Source of the DNA: Methylocaldum marinum
GTDB lineage: Bacteria > Pseudomonadota > Gammaproteobacteria > Methylococcales > Methylococcaceae
Length of the DNA stretch: 64,000 bases
Direction of reading: 5' to 3'
Assembly (NCBI RefSeq): GCF_003584645.1
Contig: NZ_AP017928.1
Span: 5,717,501-5,781,500, forward strand
This document shows positions 27,530 through 36,265 of this stretch, piece after piece. A model generated the notes under the pieces. The model was not told the origin of the DNA and searched no databases. It saw nothing but the letters and a program-made list of their open reading frames with translations. Numbering within the stretch: position 1 is the first letter of the stretch; each line of letters begins with the position of its first letter. The position numbers were made by a program, and so were the translations under genes.

Positions 27530-29197
27530 TCAACTCATCAAGGGTTTGAATCGGATCCGATGCGGATTCGCCGCATCGTCGCCCAAGCGACGCTTGCGGT
27601 CGGCTTCGTAGTCGGCGTAGTTGCCTTCGAACCAGACGACCTTGCTGTCGCCTTCGAAAGCGAGCATATGGGTGGCAATGCGGTCGAGGAACCAGCGATC
27701 GTGAGAGATCACGACGGCGCAGCCGGGGAATTCCAGCAGCGCCTCTTCGAGAGCCCGCAGGGTTTCCACGTCCAGGTCGTTGGTCGGCTCGTCGAGCAAT
27801 AGCACGTTTCCGCCCGCTTTCAGCAGTTTGGCCAAATGAACGCGGTTACGCTCGCCGCCCGATAATTCGCCGATGCGTTTCTGCTGATCCGAGCCTTTGA
27901 AATTGAAGCGGCCCACATAGGCCCGGGATGGTGTCTGAAACTTGCCCACCGTAACCATATCCAGACCGTCGGAAATCTCTTCCCACACGGTTTTCTTGTC
28001 GTCCATGCTGTCGCGGAACTGCTCGACGTAGGCGAGTTGAACCGTGGGCCCCACCCGGACACCGCCGGAATCGGGGGGCTCCACGCCTGCCATCATGCGG
28101 AACAGGGTGGTCTTGCCGACCCCGTTCGGCCCGATCACGCCCACGATGCCGCCTTGCGGCAGCCGGAAGCTCAAGTCCTCGATCAGCAGACGCTCGCCGA
28201 AACCTTTCGAGACACCCTCGAATTCAACCACCAGCTCGCCCAGCCGAGGTCCGGGAGGAATATAGATCTCGCGGGTTTCGTTGCGGGACTGGTATTCGCT
28301 GGACGACAGCTCCTCGAACCGCTGCAGGCGAGCCTTGCTCTTGGCCTGCCGGCCCTTGGGGTTGGCACGCACCCATTCCAGTTCTTCTTTCATCGCCTTC
28401 TGGCGAGCGGTTTCCTGCTTCTCTTCCATCTCCAGGCGCTTTTCTTTCTGTTCCAGCCAGGAGGAATAATTGCCCTCCCATGGAATACCATGGCCGCGGT
28501 CCAACTCCAGAATCCAGCCGGCGACATTGTCCAGGAAATAGCGGTCGTGAGTGACGGCGATTACCGTGCCGCTGAAATCGTGGAGGAAGCGCTCCAGCCA
28601 AGCTACAGATTCCGCGTCCAAGTGGTTGGTAGGTTCGTCGAGAAGCAGCATGTCGGGATTCGACAGCAGCAACCGGCATAGCGCAACGCGTCGGCGTTCG
28701 CCGCCGGACAGCCTGGTGACGTCGGCATCCCAGTCCGGAAGACGCAGGGCGTCGGCGGCGATTTCCAGCTTGCGGTCGAGTTCCCAGGCGCCGGCGGCAT
28801 CGATTTTGTCCTGGAGTTCGGACTGCTCGGCGAGTAATTTGTCGAAATCGGCATCGGGTTCGCCGAACGCGTTGCTGACTTCGTTGAAGCGGTCGACCAG
28901 TGCCTTGATTTCGGCCACGCCTTCTTCGACGTTGCCGCGGACAGTCTTGTTCGGATCGAGTTGCGGCTCCTGCGACAGGTAGCCGATCTTGATTCCCGGT
29001 TGCGGACGGGCTTCGCCGTCGTATTCCTTGTCGACGCCGGCCATGATGCGGAGCAGGGTGGATTTGCCGGATCCGTTCAAGCCAAGCACGCCGATCTTCG
29101 CGCCCGGAAAGAAGGATAACGAGATATCGCGCAAAATCTCGCGTTTGGGCGGCACGACTTTGCTCACCCGGTTCATCGTATAAATGTACTGAGCCAT
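27530..29197 (-). CDS. ettA: Energy-dependent translational throttle protein EttA (ABC-F)
   Basis: Ribosome-associated ABC-F ATPase that senses energy and gates the first peptide bond at the E site. The ATG at 29197 (MAQYIYTMNRVSKVVPPKR) gives 555 residues, exactly the length of E. coli EttA; in-frame codons further upstream are not part of it. Two ABC domains are present, each with Walker A (GLNGSGKST and GPNGVGKTT), signature LSGGERRR / LSGGERNR and LLLDEPTNHLD / LLLDEPTNDLD. The arm insertion and the linker GRQAKSKARLQRFEEL lie between conserved parts. There are no membrane segments. Confidence 0.96.
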   Translation of the reverse strand: MAQYIYTMNRVSKVVPPKREILRDISLSFFPGAKIGVLGLNGSGKSTLLRIMAGVDKEYDGEARPQPGIKIGYLSQEPQLDPNKTVRGNVEEGVAEIKALVDRFNEVSNAFGEPDADFDKLLAEQSELQDKIDAAGAWELDRKLEIAADALRLPDWDADVTRLSGGERRRVALCRLLLSNPDMLLLDEPTNHLDAESVAWLERFLHDFSGTVIAVTHDRYFLDNVAGWILELDRGHGIPWEGNYSSWLEQKEKRLEMEEKQETARQKAMKEELEWVRANPKGRQAKSKARLQRFEELSSSEYQSRNETREIYIPPGPRLGELVVEFEGVSKGFGERLLIEDLSFRLPQGGIVGVIGPNGVGKTTLFRMMAGVEPPDSGGVRVGPTVQLAYVEQFRDSMDDKKTVWEEISDGLDMVTVGKFQTPSRAYVGRFNFKGSDQQKRIGELSGGERNRVHLAKLLKAGGNVLLLDEPTNDLDVETLRALEEALLEFPGCAVVISHDRWFLDRIATHMLAFEGDSKVVWFEGNYADYEADRKRRLGDDAANPHRIRFKPLMS

Positions 29198-29290
29198 TTT
29201 GAGAGGATAGTGTTGGCAGAAAGGCGTTATTATTTCATGGTTTGACCAATCGATCACGGCATGCGGCCGTTTCACTTTTGAGGATACGAA

Positions 29291-30481
29291 ATGACTGGCC
29301 AAGACGAGACGCATTCGGAGGGCTTGAGTTCGCGGATAATCCGCCATATCGGAGAGGTGGAGTCCGACGCCTGGAATGCACTGACCGATGGCAATTATCC
29401 GTTCTTGCGGCACGAATTCCTGCTTGCGTTGGAAGAATTCGGTTGCCTGGGTAAGCACGTCGGCTGGTTACCCTACCATTTGTTGATCGAAGATCGGGAA
29501 CACCGCCTGGTGGCAGCGCTGCCGACCTATGTAAAGCTTAATTCTTTCGGCGAGTTCGTTTTCGACTGGGCCTGGGCGGACGCCTACGCACGAGCCGGCA
29601 TGGACTATTATCCGAAGCTTGTCGTGGCCTCGCCGTTCACTCCGGCAACCGGTCCGCGTCTTCTGATTGCTCCCGACCGTGATTCCGGGCGTTTGGCTGA
29701 GGCCGCGGTGGAAATTGCGATCCAAGCGGCGCGGGAAGCGAAAGTTTCCTCGCTGCATTGGCTGTTCCTGAACGATACGATTTTGCTGGAATCGCCCAAG
29801 GTGTTGAAGCGGCTGGGCTGCCAGTTCCATTGGGAGAACCGGGGCTACCGAGATTTTGAGGATTTTTTGGCTGGTTTCACTGCCAAGCGGCGTAAGGAAG
29901 TGAAGCGAGAACGCCGGCAGGTGCGGGAGGCTTCGATTGAGCTTCGACGAATCCGGGGCGACCGCGTGGAGCCTCACATCTGGCGTACCGTTTTCCAACT
30001 TTATCGGTCTACTTTTGCGCGACACGGCAACTATCCGGCTCTGACCCTCGAGTTTTTCGAAGGGATTGCCGCTACCATGGGTGAGCAGATCCTTTTGGTT
30101 CTGGCCGAGCGGCAAGGCCGTACCATCGGAGCGGCATTTTTCCTCCTAGGCAGCGATGCGCTGTACGGTCGCTACTGGGGGTGTACGGAGGAGGTGCCGG
30201 CTCTTCATTTTGAAGCTTGCTATTACCAGGGCATTGAATTTTGCATAGAGGCGGGTCTACATCGCTTCGAGCCCGGCGCACAGGGCGAACATAAAGTCAG
30301 TCGCGGGTTTCTTCCGACGGAAACCTGGTCTGCGCACTGGGTGGCCAATAAGGAGTTTCGCGACGCCATAGCAAACTTTCTGGAGCGGGAGACGCGCTCC
30401 GTGCGGGCCTATATGTCGGAACTAAATGCCCACTCGCCTTTCAAAAATTTCGACGATGCTAACCGTTCTGAATCCCTTTGA
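29291..30481 (+). CDS. GNAT-fold DUF482 (peptidogalycan biosynthesis-type) protein
   Basis: A 396-residue cytoplasmic protein of the COG3146/DUF482 family, which has a GNAT or FemX-like acyltransferase fold and is annotated as peptidogalycan biosynthesis/recognition without proven activity. Typical segments are FLRHEFLLALEEFGCLG, FDWAWADAYARAGMDYYPK, PFTPATGPRLL, LGCQFHWENRGYRDFEDFL and KRRKEVKRERRQV. Near the end, FEPGAQGEHKVSRGFLP is highly conserved in the family. The last 26 bases overlap aat, so coupling with the N-degron genes is likely, as in other gammaproteobacteria. Confidence 0.88.
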   Translation: MTGQDETHSEGLSSRIIRHIGEVESDAWNALTDGNYPFLRHEFLLALEEFGCLGKHVGWLPYHLLIEDREHRLVAALPTYVKLNSFGEFVFDWAWADAYARAGMDYYPKLVVASPFTPATGPRLLIAPDRDSGRLAEAAVEIAIQAAREAKVSSLHWLFLNDTILLESPKVLKRLGCQFHWENRGYRDFEDFLAGFTAKRRKEVKRERRQVREASIELRRIRGDRVEPHIWRTVFQLYRSTFARHGNYPALTLEFFEGIAATMGEQILLVLAERQGRTIGAAFFLLGSDALYGRYWGCTEEVPALHFEACYYQGIEFCIEAGLHRFEPGAQGEHKVSRGFLPTETWSAHWVANKEFRDAIANFLERETRSVRAYMSELNAHSPFKNFDDANRSESL

Positions 30482-31160
30482 TCGAAACGAACCGTTTCCG
30501 CCTGTGGAAAAGGCTCTGGAGGAGCCGAACGGACTGTTGGCCGTGGGAGGATGTCTCTCCGCCAAGCGGCTGGTGAATGCTTATCGGAGCGGCATTTTCC
30601 CCTGGTTCGGGAAAGACGAGCCGATTCTCTGGTGGTCGCCGGATCCGCGACTGATACTGCGTCCCGAGAATATCAAGATTTCCCGGAGCCTTGGCAAACG
30701 GCTTAAACGCGGCGAATTCCGATTCAGTTTCGACGTATGTTTCGACCGGGTCGTCAACGCTTGCGCGGAGCCGCGGGACTATGCGACCGGGACCTGGATA
30801 ACCGAGGAGATGAAACGGGCTTATTCCAATTTATTCGACCTGGGGCTTGCCCATTCTTTCGAGGCCTGGCAGGGAGATGCGCTTGTAGGCGGCCTTTATG
30901 GCGTTTCCGTCGGCCGGGCGTTTTTCGGAGAGTCCATGTTTCATTACGTTACCGATGCGTCCAAGGCGGCCTTCGCTTTCGCGTGCGAAAATTTGAAGCA
31001 ATGGGGGTATGTCCTGATTGATTGCCAGGTCTACACTCGGCATTTGGCTAGCCTGGGAGCGGAAGAGATCGCCCGCTCGGAGTTCGTGAAATTATTGGAA
31101 ATCTATTGCGATCAGCCGGTTTCGAACGAGGCTTGGAAATCGGCGGGCGGAGATTTATGA
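30456..31160 (+). CDS. aat: Leucyl/phenylalanyl-tRNA--protein transferase
   Basis: Adds Leu or Phe from aminoacyl-tRNA to N-terminal Lys, Arg or Met, creating a degron for ClpS/ClpAP. The ATG at 30456 gives 234 residues starting LTVLNPFDRNEPFPPVEKA; an ATG 30 bases upstream is possible. Signature segments are PNGLLAVGGCLSAKRLVNAY, GIFPWFGKDEPILWWSPDPR and GESMFHYVTDASKAAF. The stop overlaps bpt by ATGA. It is the first N-degron writer in a run ending in clpA-clpS. Confidence 0.96.
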   Translation: MLTVLNPFDRNEPFPPVEKALEEPNGLLAVGGCLSAKRLVNAYRSGIFPWFGKDEPILWWSPDPRLILRPENIKISRSLGKRLKRGEFRFSFDVCFDRVVNACAEPRDYATGTWITEEMKRAYSNLFDLGLAHSFEAWQGDALVGGLYGVSVGRAFFGESMFHYVTDASKAAFAFACENLKQWGYVLIDCQVYTRHLASLGAEEIARSEFVKLLEIYCDQPVSNEAWKSAGGDL

Positions 31161-31882
31161 AGTCGATACCGCTTTACATCAGCTACGAGCACGATTGTGA
31201 TTACCTGCCGGGAAGGCGGGCACAGATGGCTTATGTCTCGCCGCGTGAGGCCTTGGACGTCGACATTTATTCCTGGCTCGCAACCCGAGGCTTCCGTCGG
31301 AGCGGTGATATGATTTACCGCCCGCACTGTCCGAGTTGCTCGGCTTGCATACCGGTGAGGATACCGGCGGCGCGGTTCCGGCCGGATCGCAGTCAGCGTC
31401 GGATTCAGCGAATGAACACCGATCTGGAAGTCGGATTGAAACCGGCTCGATTCGACGAGGCGCACTATCGATTGTTCATGCGTTATCTCAATGCGCGGCA
31501 TGCCGACGGTCATATGGCCGAGTCCTCGTCGGAGGACTACATCCGTTTTCTCGCGTGTGCCTGGGCAGAGACCGGTTTTTACGAATTCAAACTCGGAGAT
31601 CGGTTGCTTGCGGTAGCCGTTACCGACTTCTTGGCCGACGGTCTGTCGGCCGTCTATACGTTCTTCGATCCCGATTTCCGCGCACGCAGCCTGGGTAGCT
31701 ATGCCATCATGTGGCAAGTAGCCGAGACCAGGCGACGCGGACTGGACTGGCTTTATCTCGGATTTTGGATTTCGGGCTGCCGGAAAATGAGCTACAAGAA
31801 CGTGTTCCGTCCCCTCCAGGCTTTGGTTGACGAAGATTGGGTGCTGTTTGAAAAAGGCGAGAATATCGTGCTTGAAACTTAA
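31157..31882 (+). CDS. bpt: Leucyltransferase Bpt (aspartate/glutamate N-terminal leucylation)
   Basis: Bacterial homologue of eukaryotic ATE1 that uses leucyl-tRNA to leucylate N-terminal Asp or Glu, feeding the N-degron pathway. The start at 31157 overlaps the aat stop and gives 241 residues. Cysteine motif PHCPSCSACIPVRI, the segment MNTDLEV and FWISGCRKMSYKNVFRPL are family hallmarks. An open frame further upstream overlaps aat and is not the likely start. Older annotation calls it arginyl-tRNA--protein transferase (ate). Confidence 0.95.
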   Translation: MKSIPLYISYEHDCDYLPGRRAQMAYVSPREALDVDIYSWLATRGFRRSGDMIYRPHCPSCSACIPVRIPAARFRPDRSQRRIQRMNTDLEVGLKPARFDEAHYRLFMRYLNARHADGHMAESSSEDYIRFLACAWAETGFYEFKLGDRLLAVAVTDFLADGLSAVYTFFDPDFRARSLGSYAIMWQVAETRRRGLDWLYLGFWISGCRKMSYKNVFRPLQALVDEDWVLFEKGENIVLET

Positions 31883-31932
31883 TATGATATTATTCGCCCT
31901 TTACTGCTCCTGTTTGCTTTTGAGAGAGGTTT

Positions 31933-32151
31933 ATGTCGAAAGAAGATCACATCGAAATGGAAGGTAAAGTGATTGAAACTTTACCTAATACGACTTTTCG
32001 CGTCCAATTGGATAACGGCCATATAATTACGGCGCATATTTCCGGAAAAATGCGCAAGCATTACATCCGTATTCTGACGGGTGACCGCGTGAAAGTGGAA
32101 ATGACGCCTTACGACTTAACCAAAGGCCGAATTACATTTCGTCAGCGCTAG
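31933..32151 (+). CDS. infA: Translation initiation factor IF-1
   Basis: 72-residue OB-fold factor that occupies the ribosomal A site during initiation. The sequence MSKEDHIEMEGKVIETLPN and HYIRILTGDRVKVEMTPYDL is essentially canonical. GAGAGAGG precedes the ATG. It converges with clpA, with only 4 bases between the stops, so no intrinsic terminator fits in the gap. Confidence 0.98.
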   Translation: MSKEDHIEMEGKVIETLPNTTFRVQLDNGHIITAHISGKMRKHYIRILTGDRVKVEMTPYDLTKGRITFRQR

Positions 32152-32155
32152 GAAT

Positions 32156-34423
32156 TCAGGCTGGTGCCGCTTCGTGTACGCTTTCGATGGTAAACGCCAG
32201 TTGGCCATCCTCCACGCTGATTCTCACAATTCCGCCTTCGCTTAACTTGCCGAATAGGATTTCCTCGGCCAAGGGCTTTTTGATATTTTCCTGAATTACC
32301 CGAGACATAGGTCTCGCGCCCATGGTGGGGTCGAAGCCGTGTTCGGCCAACCACTCCCGCGCATCGGGTTCCAGAACGACCGATACTCGCTTCTCCGCCA
32401 GTTGCGACTCAAGTTCGAACATGAACTTGTCGACCACCTGGCCGATGATGTCGAGGTTGAGCGGTTTGAACTGGATTACGGCATCCAGTCGGTTGCGAAA
32501 TTCTGGCGAAAACATCCGCTCGATGACTTTCATGCTGTCGGTGGTGTGGTCCTGACGGGTAAAGCCGATTGATGGTCTGCCGCCTTCGGATGCCCCGGCG
32601 TTCGTCGTCATGACCAGAATGATATTCCGGAAATCGGCCTTGCGTCCGTTATTATCCGTCAATGTGCCGTGATCCATGACCTGCAGCAGCAAATTGAACA
32701 CATCGGTATGGGCTTTCTCGATTTCGTCGAGAAGCAGAACAGCGTGCGGGTGCTTGTTGACTTCCTCGGTCAACAGGCCGCCCTGATCAAAACCGACATA
32801 ACCGGGCGGGGCCCCGATCAGGCGGGATACGGTGTGCCGCTCCATGTACTCGGACATATCGAAGCGGATAAGCTCGATTCCCAGCACCTTCGCCAACTGG
32901 CGGGTGACCTCGGTTTTTCCGACCCCGGTGGGGCCGGCGAACAAAAAGCAGCCGATAGGCTTCTGTACCTCACGGAGCCCCGCCCGTGACAGTTTGATCG
33001 CAGAGGCCAGGGTCGAAATGGCTTCATCTTGGCCGAATACGAGCATCTTCAGGTTCTTTTCGAGATCGCGCAGCTTATCCTTGTCATTGGTGGAAACGGT
33101 TTTCGCAGGAATCCGCGCGATTTTCGAGATGATATCCTCGATTTCCAGAGTTCCGATCAGTTTCTTGCGCCGCGAAACCGGCAATAGCCGCTGGCTGGCC
33201 CCCGCTTCATCGATTACATCTATCGCCTTGTCCGGTAGGTGCCGGTCGGTAATGTAGCGATCGGACAACTCCGCAGCGGTACGAAGGGCTGCCAACGAAT
33301 ATTTCACGTCGTGGTGTTTCTCGAATCGGGATTTGAGTCCACGCAGAATGTGATAGGTTTCGTCGACCGAGGGTTCGTGAATGTCGATTTTCTGAAAACG
33401 GCGCGCCAAGGCTCGGTCTTTTTCGAAAATGCCCCGATATTCCTGGTAGGTGGTGGACCCTATGCAGCGCAGTTCACCCGACGCCAATACCGGCTTGATC
33501 AGATTCGAGGCGTCCATCACGCCGCCCGACGCGGAACCGGCTCCGATGATGGTGTGGATCTCGTCGATGAACAGAATCGATTTCGGCTCCTTCTTGAGCT
33601 GCGCGAGCAATGCCTTGAGGCGTTTTTCGAAATCGCCGCGATATTTGGTGCCGGCAACCAATGATCCCAGATCCAGCGCATAAATCGTGCTTTCCGACAG
33701 GACCTCCGGAACCTCCTTATCGACGATCTTCTTGGCGAGGCCCTCGGCGATGGCGGTCTTACCGACGCCGGCTTCGCCGACCAACAACGGATTATTCTTG
33801 CGGCGCCGGCACAGAACCTGGATGGTGCGCTCGATTTCGCCCTTGCGCCCGATCAGCGGGTCGATCTTCCCGTGCTTTGCCAACTCGTTGAGGTTGGAGG
33901 CGAATTTTTCCAACGGGTTGGCAGCCGCACCTTCGCCTTCGTCGGTTTCCGACGACGTGCTGCTTTTCGGGTTCGCATCGGAATCCTCGCGAACTTTCGA
34001 AATCCCGTGGGAAATGTAATTGACGACGTCCAGGCGGGTGACATCCTGCTTGTTGAGGAGGTAAACGGCCTGGGAGTCCTGCTCGCTGAATATAGCGACC
34101 AGGATGTTGGCGCCGGTGACCTCCTTCTTGCCCGAGGACTGGACGTGAAACGCCGCCCGCTGAAGGACTCTCTGAAAGCCCAGTGTTGGCTGAGTCTCGC
34201 GCTTTACGCCCGGAGGAATGAGAGGAGTCGTTTCGTCCAGGAATTCGGTCAGTTCTTTTCTCAACTGATCGATGTTCGCGCCGCAGGCTCGAAGCACTTC
34301 GACGGCTATCGAGTTGTCGAGCATCGCGAGCAAGAGATGCTCGACGGTGATGAACTCGTGCCTTTTTTCGTAGGCCGACCGAAACGCAACATTTAATGAA
34401 TATTCGAGTTCTTTGCTTAACAT
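32156..34423 (-). CDS. clpA: ATP-dependent Clp protease ATP-binding subunit ClpA
   Basis: Hexameric unfoldase that feeds substrates to ClpP, including N-degron proteins delivered by ClpS. The 755-residue protein has the Clp N domain (about 1-145), an acidic linker, and AAA-1 with Walker A GEAGVGKTAIAEG and Walker B SILFIDEIHTIIG. AAA-2 follows with GPTGVGKTEVTRQ and AVLLLDEIEKAH. No M-domain insertion separates the two, which distinguishes ClpA from ClpB. It lies 15 bases after clpS, in the usual clpS-clpA operon. Confidence 0.97.
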   Translation of the reverse strand: MLSKELEYSLNVAFRSAYEKRHEFITVEHLLLAMLDNSIAVEVLRACGANIDQLRKELTEFLDETTPLIPPGVKRETQPTLGFQRVLQRAAFHVQSSGKKEVTGANILVAIFSEQDSQAVYLLNKQDVTRLDVVNYISHGISKVREDSDANPKSSTSSETDEGEGAAANPLEKFASNLNELAKHGKIDPLIGRKGEIERTIQVLCRRRKNNPLLVGEAGVGKTAIAEGLAKKIVDKEVPEVLSESTIYALDLGSLVAGTKYRGDFEKRLKALLAQLKKEPKSILFIDEIHTIIGAGSASGGVMDASNLIKPVLASGELRCIGSTTYQEYRGIFEKDRALARRFQKIDIHEPSVDETYHILRGLKSRFEKHHDVKYSLAALRTAAELSDRYITDRHLPDKAIDVIDEAGASQRLLPVSRRKKLIGTLEIEDIISKIARIPAKTVSTNDKDKLRDLEKNLKMLVFGQDEAISTLASAIKLSRAGLREVQKPIGCFLFAGPTGVGKTEVTRQLAKVLGIELIRFDMSEYMERHTVSRLIGAPPGYVGFDQGGLLTEEVNKHPHAVLLLDEIEKAHTDVFNLLLQVMDHGTLTDNNGRKADFRNIILVMTTNAGASEGGRPSIGFTRQDHTTDSMKVIERMFSPEFRNRLDAVIQFKPLNLDIIGQVVDKFMFELESQLAEKRVSVVLEPDAREWLAEHGFDPTMGARPMSRVIQENIKKPLAEEILFGKLSEGGIVRISVEDGQLAFTIESVHEAAPA

Positions 34424-34438
34424 AGAATCAGGGCCCGT

Positions 34439-34759
34439 TTAGGCTTCCTCCATTGTGCAAAGGAGAGGATGTTGGTGCTGTCTGGCGTAATCGTTCACCA
34501 ACTGGACTTTAGTTTCCGCGACGTCCTTAGAGAAGACGCCACAAACGCCGATGCCCCGGGTATGAACGTGAAGCATGATCTGGGTTGCTTTTTCCTCGCT
34601 CATACCGAAGAACGTTTTCAATACCAGAACGACGAAATCCATCGGAGTGAAATCATCGTTCAACAGAATCACTTTATAAAGCGGTGGCCGCTTGAGTTTT
34701 GGCTTCGCTTCCTGAACGACAACATCGTCTGTAAGCTTGTGATCAGGATGTTGTGTCAT
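34439..34759 (-). CDS. clpS: ATP-dependent Clp protease adaptor ClpS
   Basis: N-recognin that binds N-terminal Leu, Phe, Tyr and Trp and presents substrates to ClpA. 106 residues with a flexible N-terminal tail (TQHPDHKLTDDVVVQEAK) and the folded core PPLYKVILLNDDFTPMDFVV, containing the Asn-Asp-Asp of the binding pocket, then HVHTRGIGVCGVFSKDVAE. It completes the writer/reader set with aat, bpt and clpA. Confidence 0.97.
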   Translation of the reverse strand: MTQHPDHKLTDDVVVQEAKPKLKRPPLYKVILLNDDFTPMDFVVLVLKTFFGMSEEKATQIMLHVHTRGIGVCGVFSKDVAETKVQLVNDYARQHQHPLLCTMEEA

Positions 34760-34877
34760 CTTTCGCCCTTGAACTGCAACATGACAAGACCACGGCTACT
34801 ATAGCATTAGCAAGCTCAGTTGTATTAGACCGCCCTTGGTTGAAATGATTTCCCTGCGTCGGCATTTCGCACCTGTT

Positions 34878-35630
34878 TCACGAACGGGTCAAAGCATTAC
34901 GGCGATCCGGGAATGGAAGCTTTTTGGGAAGGATCCACATCTCGTACATCGATACCACCCACATGAACACAAACGCCATGGCCAAGCCAGCACCGCCCAG
35001 AACCACGAGGAGAGCGAAGTTCGGATTCAATTTAGTCAGCCACCACGATGTGATGTCAAGCAGTAAGAAAGCGTAAGGCATGATGATCGCCGCGCCTTTC
35101 AGCTTCACCGGAACGCCCGTGGATAGGCTGAAGATCAGTCCTACAAACATGAAAATAAAGGAAATCCCGAATAAATGAATATGCGAAACGCGCGTCAACG
35201 ACGAGAAGGTCGCGCCCTCGTCCGATGCGGTTCGGGCCTTGATGTTCTCGAATTTCGTGAAGTCCGGCAGTCCGCCGGCTTCCGCGTTGTGACAACTGAT
35301 GCAGCGCTGTTCGAAGATCGGCTTTATTTCTCTCTCGTAAGCTCTTTCGTTGCCGCCGTCGCGTACCCATTGAATGATCTTGAAGCGTTCATCGTCCGGT
35401 GCCATCGGTTTCATAGAGCCGTTCAGCTGGCTTTCCAGCACGGAACCGGAACGGTTGCCGTAATAGCTGTAGACGATATCCTCGATGGACAGACCGAATT
35501 TGCCGTCCGCCATGCCGTGCGTGAACAGGATTTGGATCATCGCGACGGCATAGCCGATTGCTATGACCGTCAAATAACCGGAAAATAAAAGTTTTATCGC
35601 TAATCCTAAACTGCTCAGGTTGAACGGCAT
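34878..35630 (-). CDS. Membrane-bound monohaem cytochrome c-type protein
   Basis: A 250-residue protein with one N-terminal membrane span (about 12-36) and a periplasmic domain carrying one haem c motif CISCH (Cys110, His114) inside FEQRCISCHNAEAGGLPDF, as in planctomycete-type or c1-like domains. It ends with about three further membrane spans (about 152-172, 178-197, 205-231). Two histidines, 150 and 152, sit at the membrane edge just before the second span and might ligate a haem b, but this is a guess. No typical partner gene (oxidase, bc1, nitrite reductase) is adjacent. A role in electron transfer or redox sensing is likely; the exact function is unknown. Confidence 0.75.
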   Translation of the reverse strand: MPFNLSSLGLAIKLLFSGYLTVIAIGYAVAMIQILFTHGMADGKFGLSIEDIVYSYYGNRSGSVLESQLNGSMKPMAPDDERFKIIQWVRDGGNERAYEREIKPIFEQRCISCHNAEAGGLPDFTKFENIKARTASDEGATFSSLTRVSHIHLFGISFIFMFVGLIFSLSTGVPVKLKGAAIIMPYAFLLLDITSWWLTKLNPNFALLVVLGGAGLAMAFVFMWVVSMYEMWILPKKLPFPDRRNALTRS

Positions 35631-35781
35631 GCTTCAGCTCCAGCCGGAAGGGGTACGTGGGAGATTTGTTCCAAGTGGTTTACCGGTGTCGACAAACCCC
35701 ACATCATTATAATTCTGCGTGACGGTTTTTCTTTTAGCATACGCGAATCACGTAAGCAATTTACACATCGGTTAAAAGTTC

Positions 35782-36261
35782 ATGCACCAGCTCGAAACGC
35801 AATCCGGCAGGAATGAACGGCCTCGGGTGACCGTCGCGGCCATCGTCGAGCGCGAAGCCCGTTTCCTCGTGGTCGAGGAGCAAGCCGATAACGGCGAGCT
35901 TGTGATCAATCAGCCCGCGGGTCACGTCGAAGCAGGAGAGAGCGTCATCGAAGCCGCCATCCGTGAAACCTTCGAAGAGACTGCTTGGCGTTTCACGCCC
36001 GAGGCACTGGTTGGGATTTATTTATGGCGCCGGGCCACGGGAGACGCCAGCTTTCTTCGAATCGGAATTGTCGGGTCGGTTGATGGTCACGATCCGCACA
36101 GTCCTCTCGACGAGGGTATCGTGCGTAGTTTGTGGCTGACCCGCGAGGAACTTTTGAGCGAACAAAAACGTCTGCGAAGTCCTCTGGTGATGAAATGCAT
36201 CGACGATTATCTGAAAGGGGAGCGTTATCCTTTATCGATGCTCAAATCCTTACTGAGTTGA
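35782..36261 (+). CDS. nudJ: Nudix phosphatase NudJ
   Basis: Small Nudix hydrolase that acts on thiamine pyrophosphate precursors and nucleoside di/triphosphates. The 159-residue protein has the Nudix box GHVEAGESVIEAAIRETFEE preceded by ELVINQPA, typical of NudJ (YmfB). Placement directly before mnmA (4 bases) and near purB matches the E. coli order nudJ-mnmA-hflD-purB. The ATG at 35782 lacks a strong ribosome binding site. Confidence 0.9.
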   Translation: MHQLETQSGRNERPRVTVAAIVEREARFLVVEEQADNGELVINQPAGHVEAGESVIEAAIRETFEETAWRFTPEALVGIYLWRRATGDASFLRIGIVGSVDGHDPHSPLDEGIVRSLWLTREELLSEQKRLRSPLVMKCIDDYLKGERYPLSMLKSLLS

Positions 36262-36265
36262 AGTT

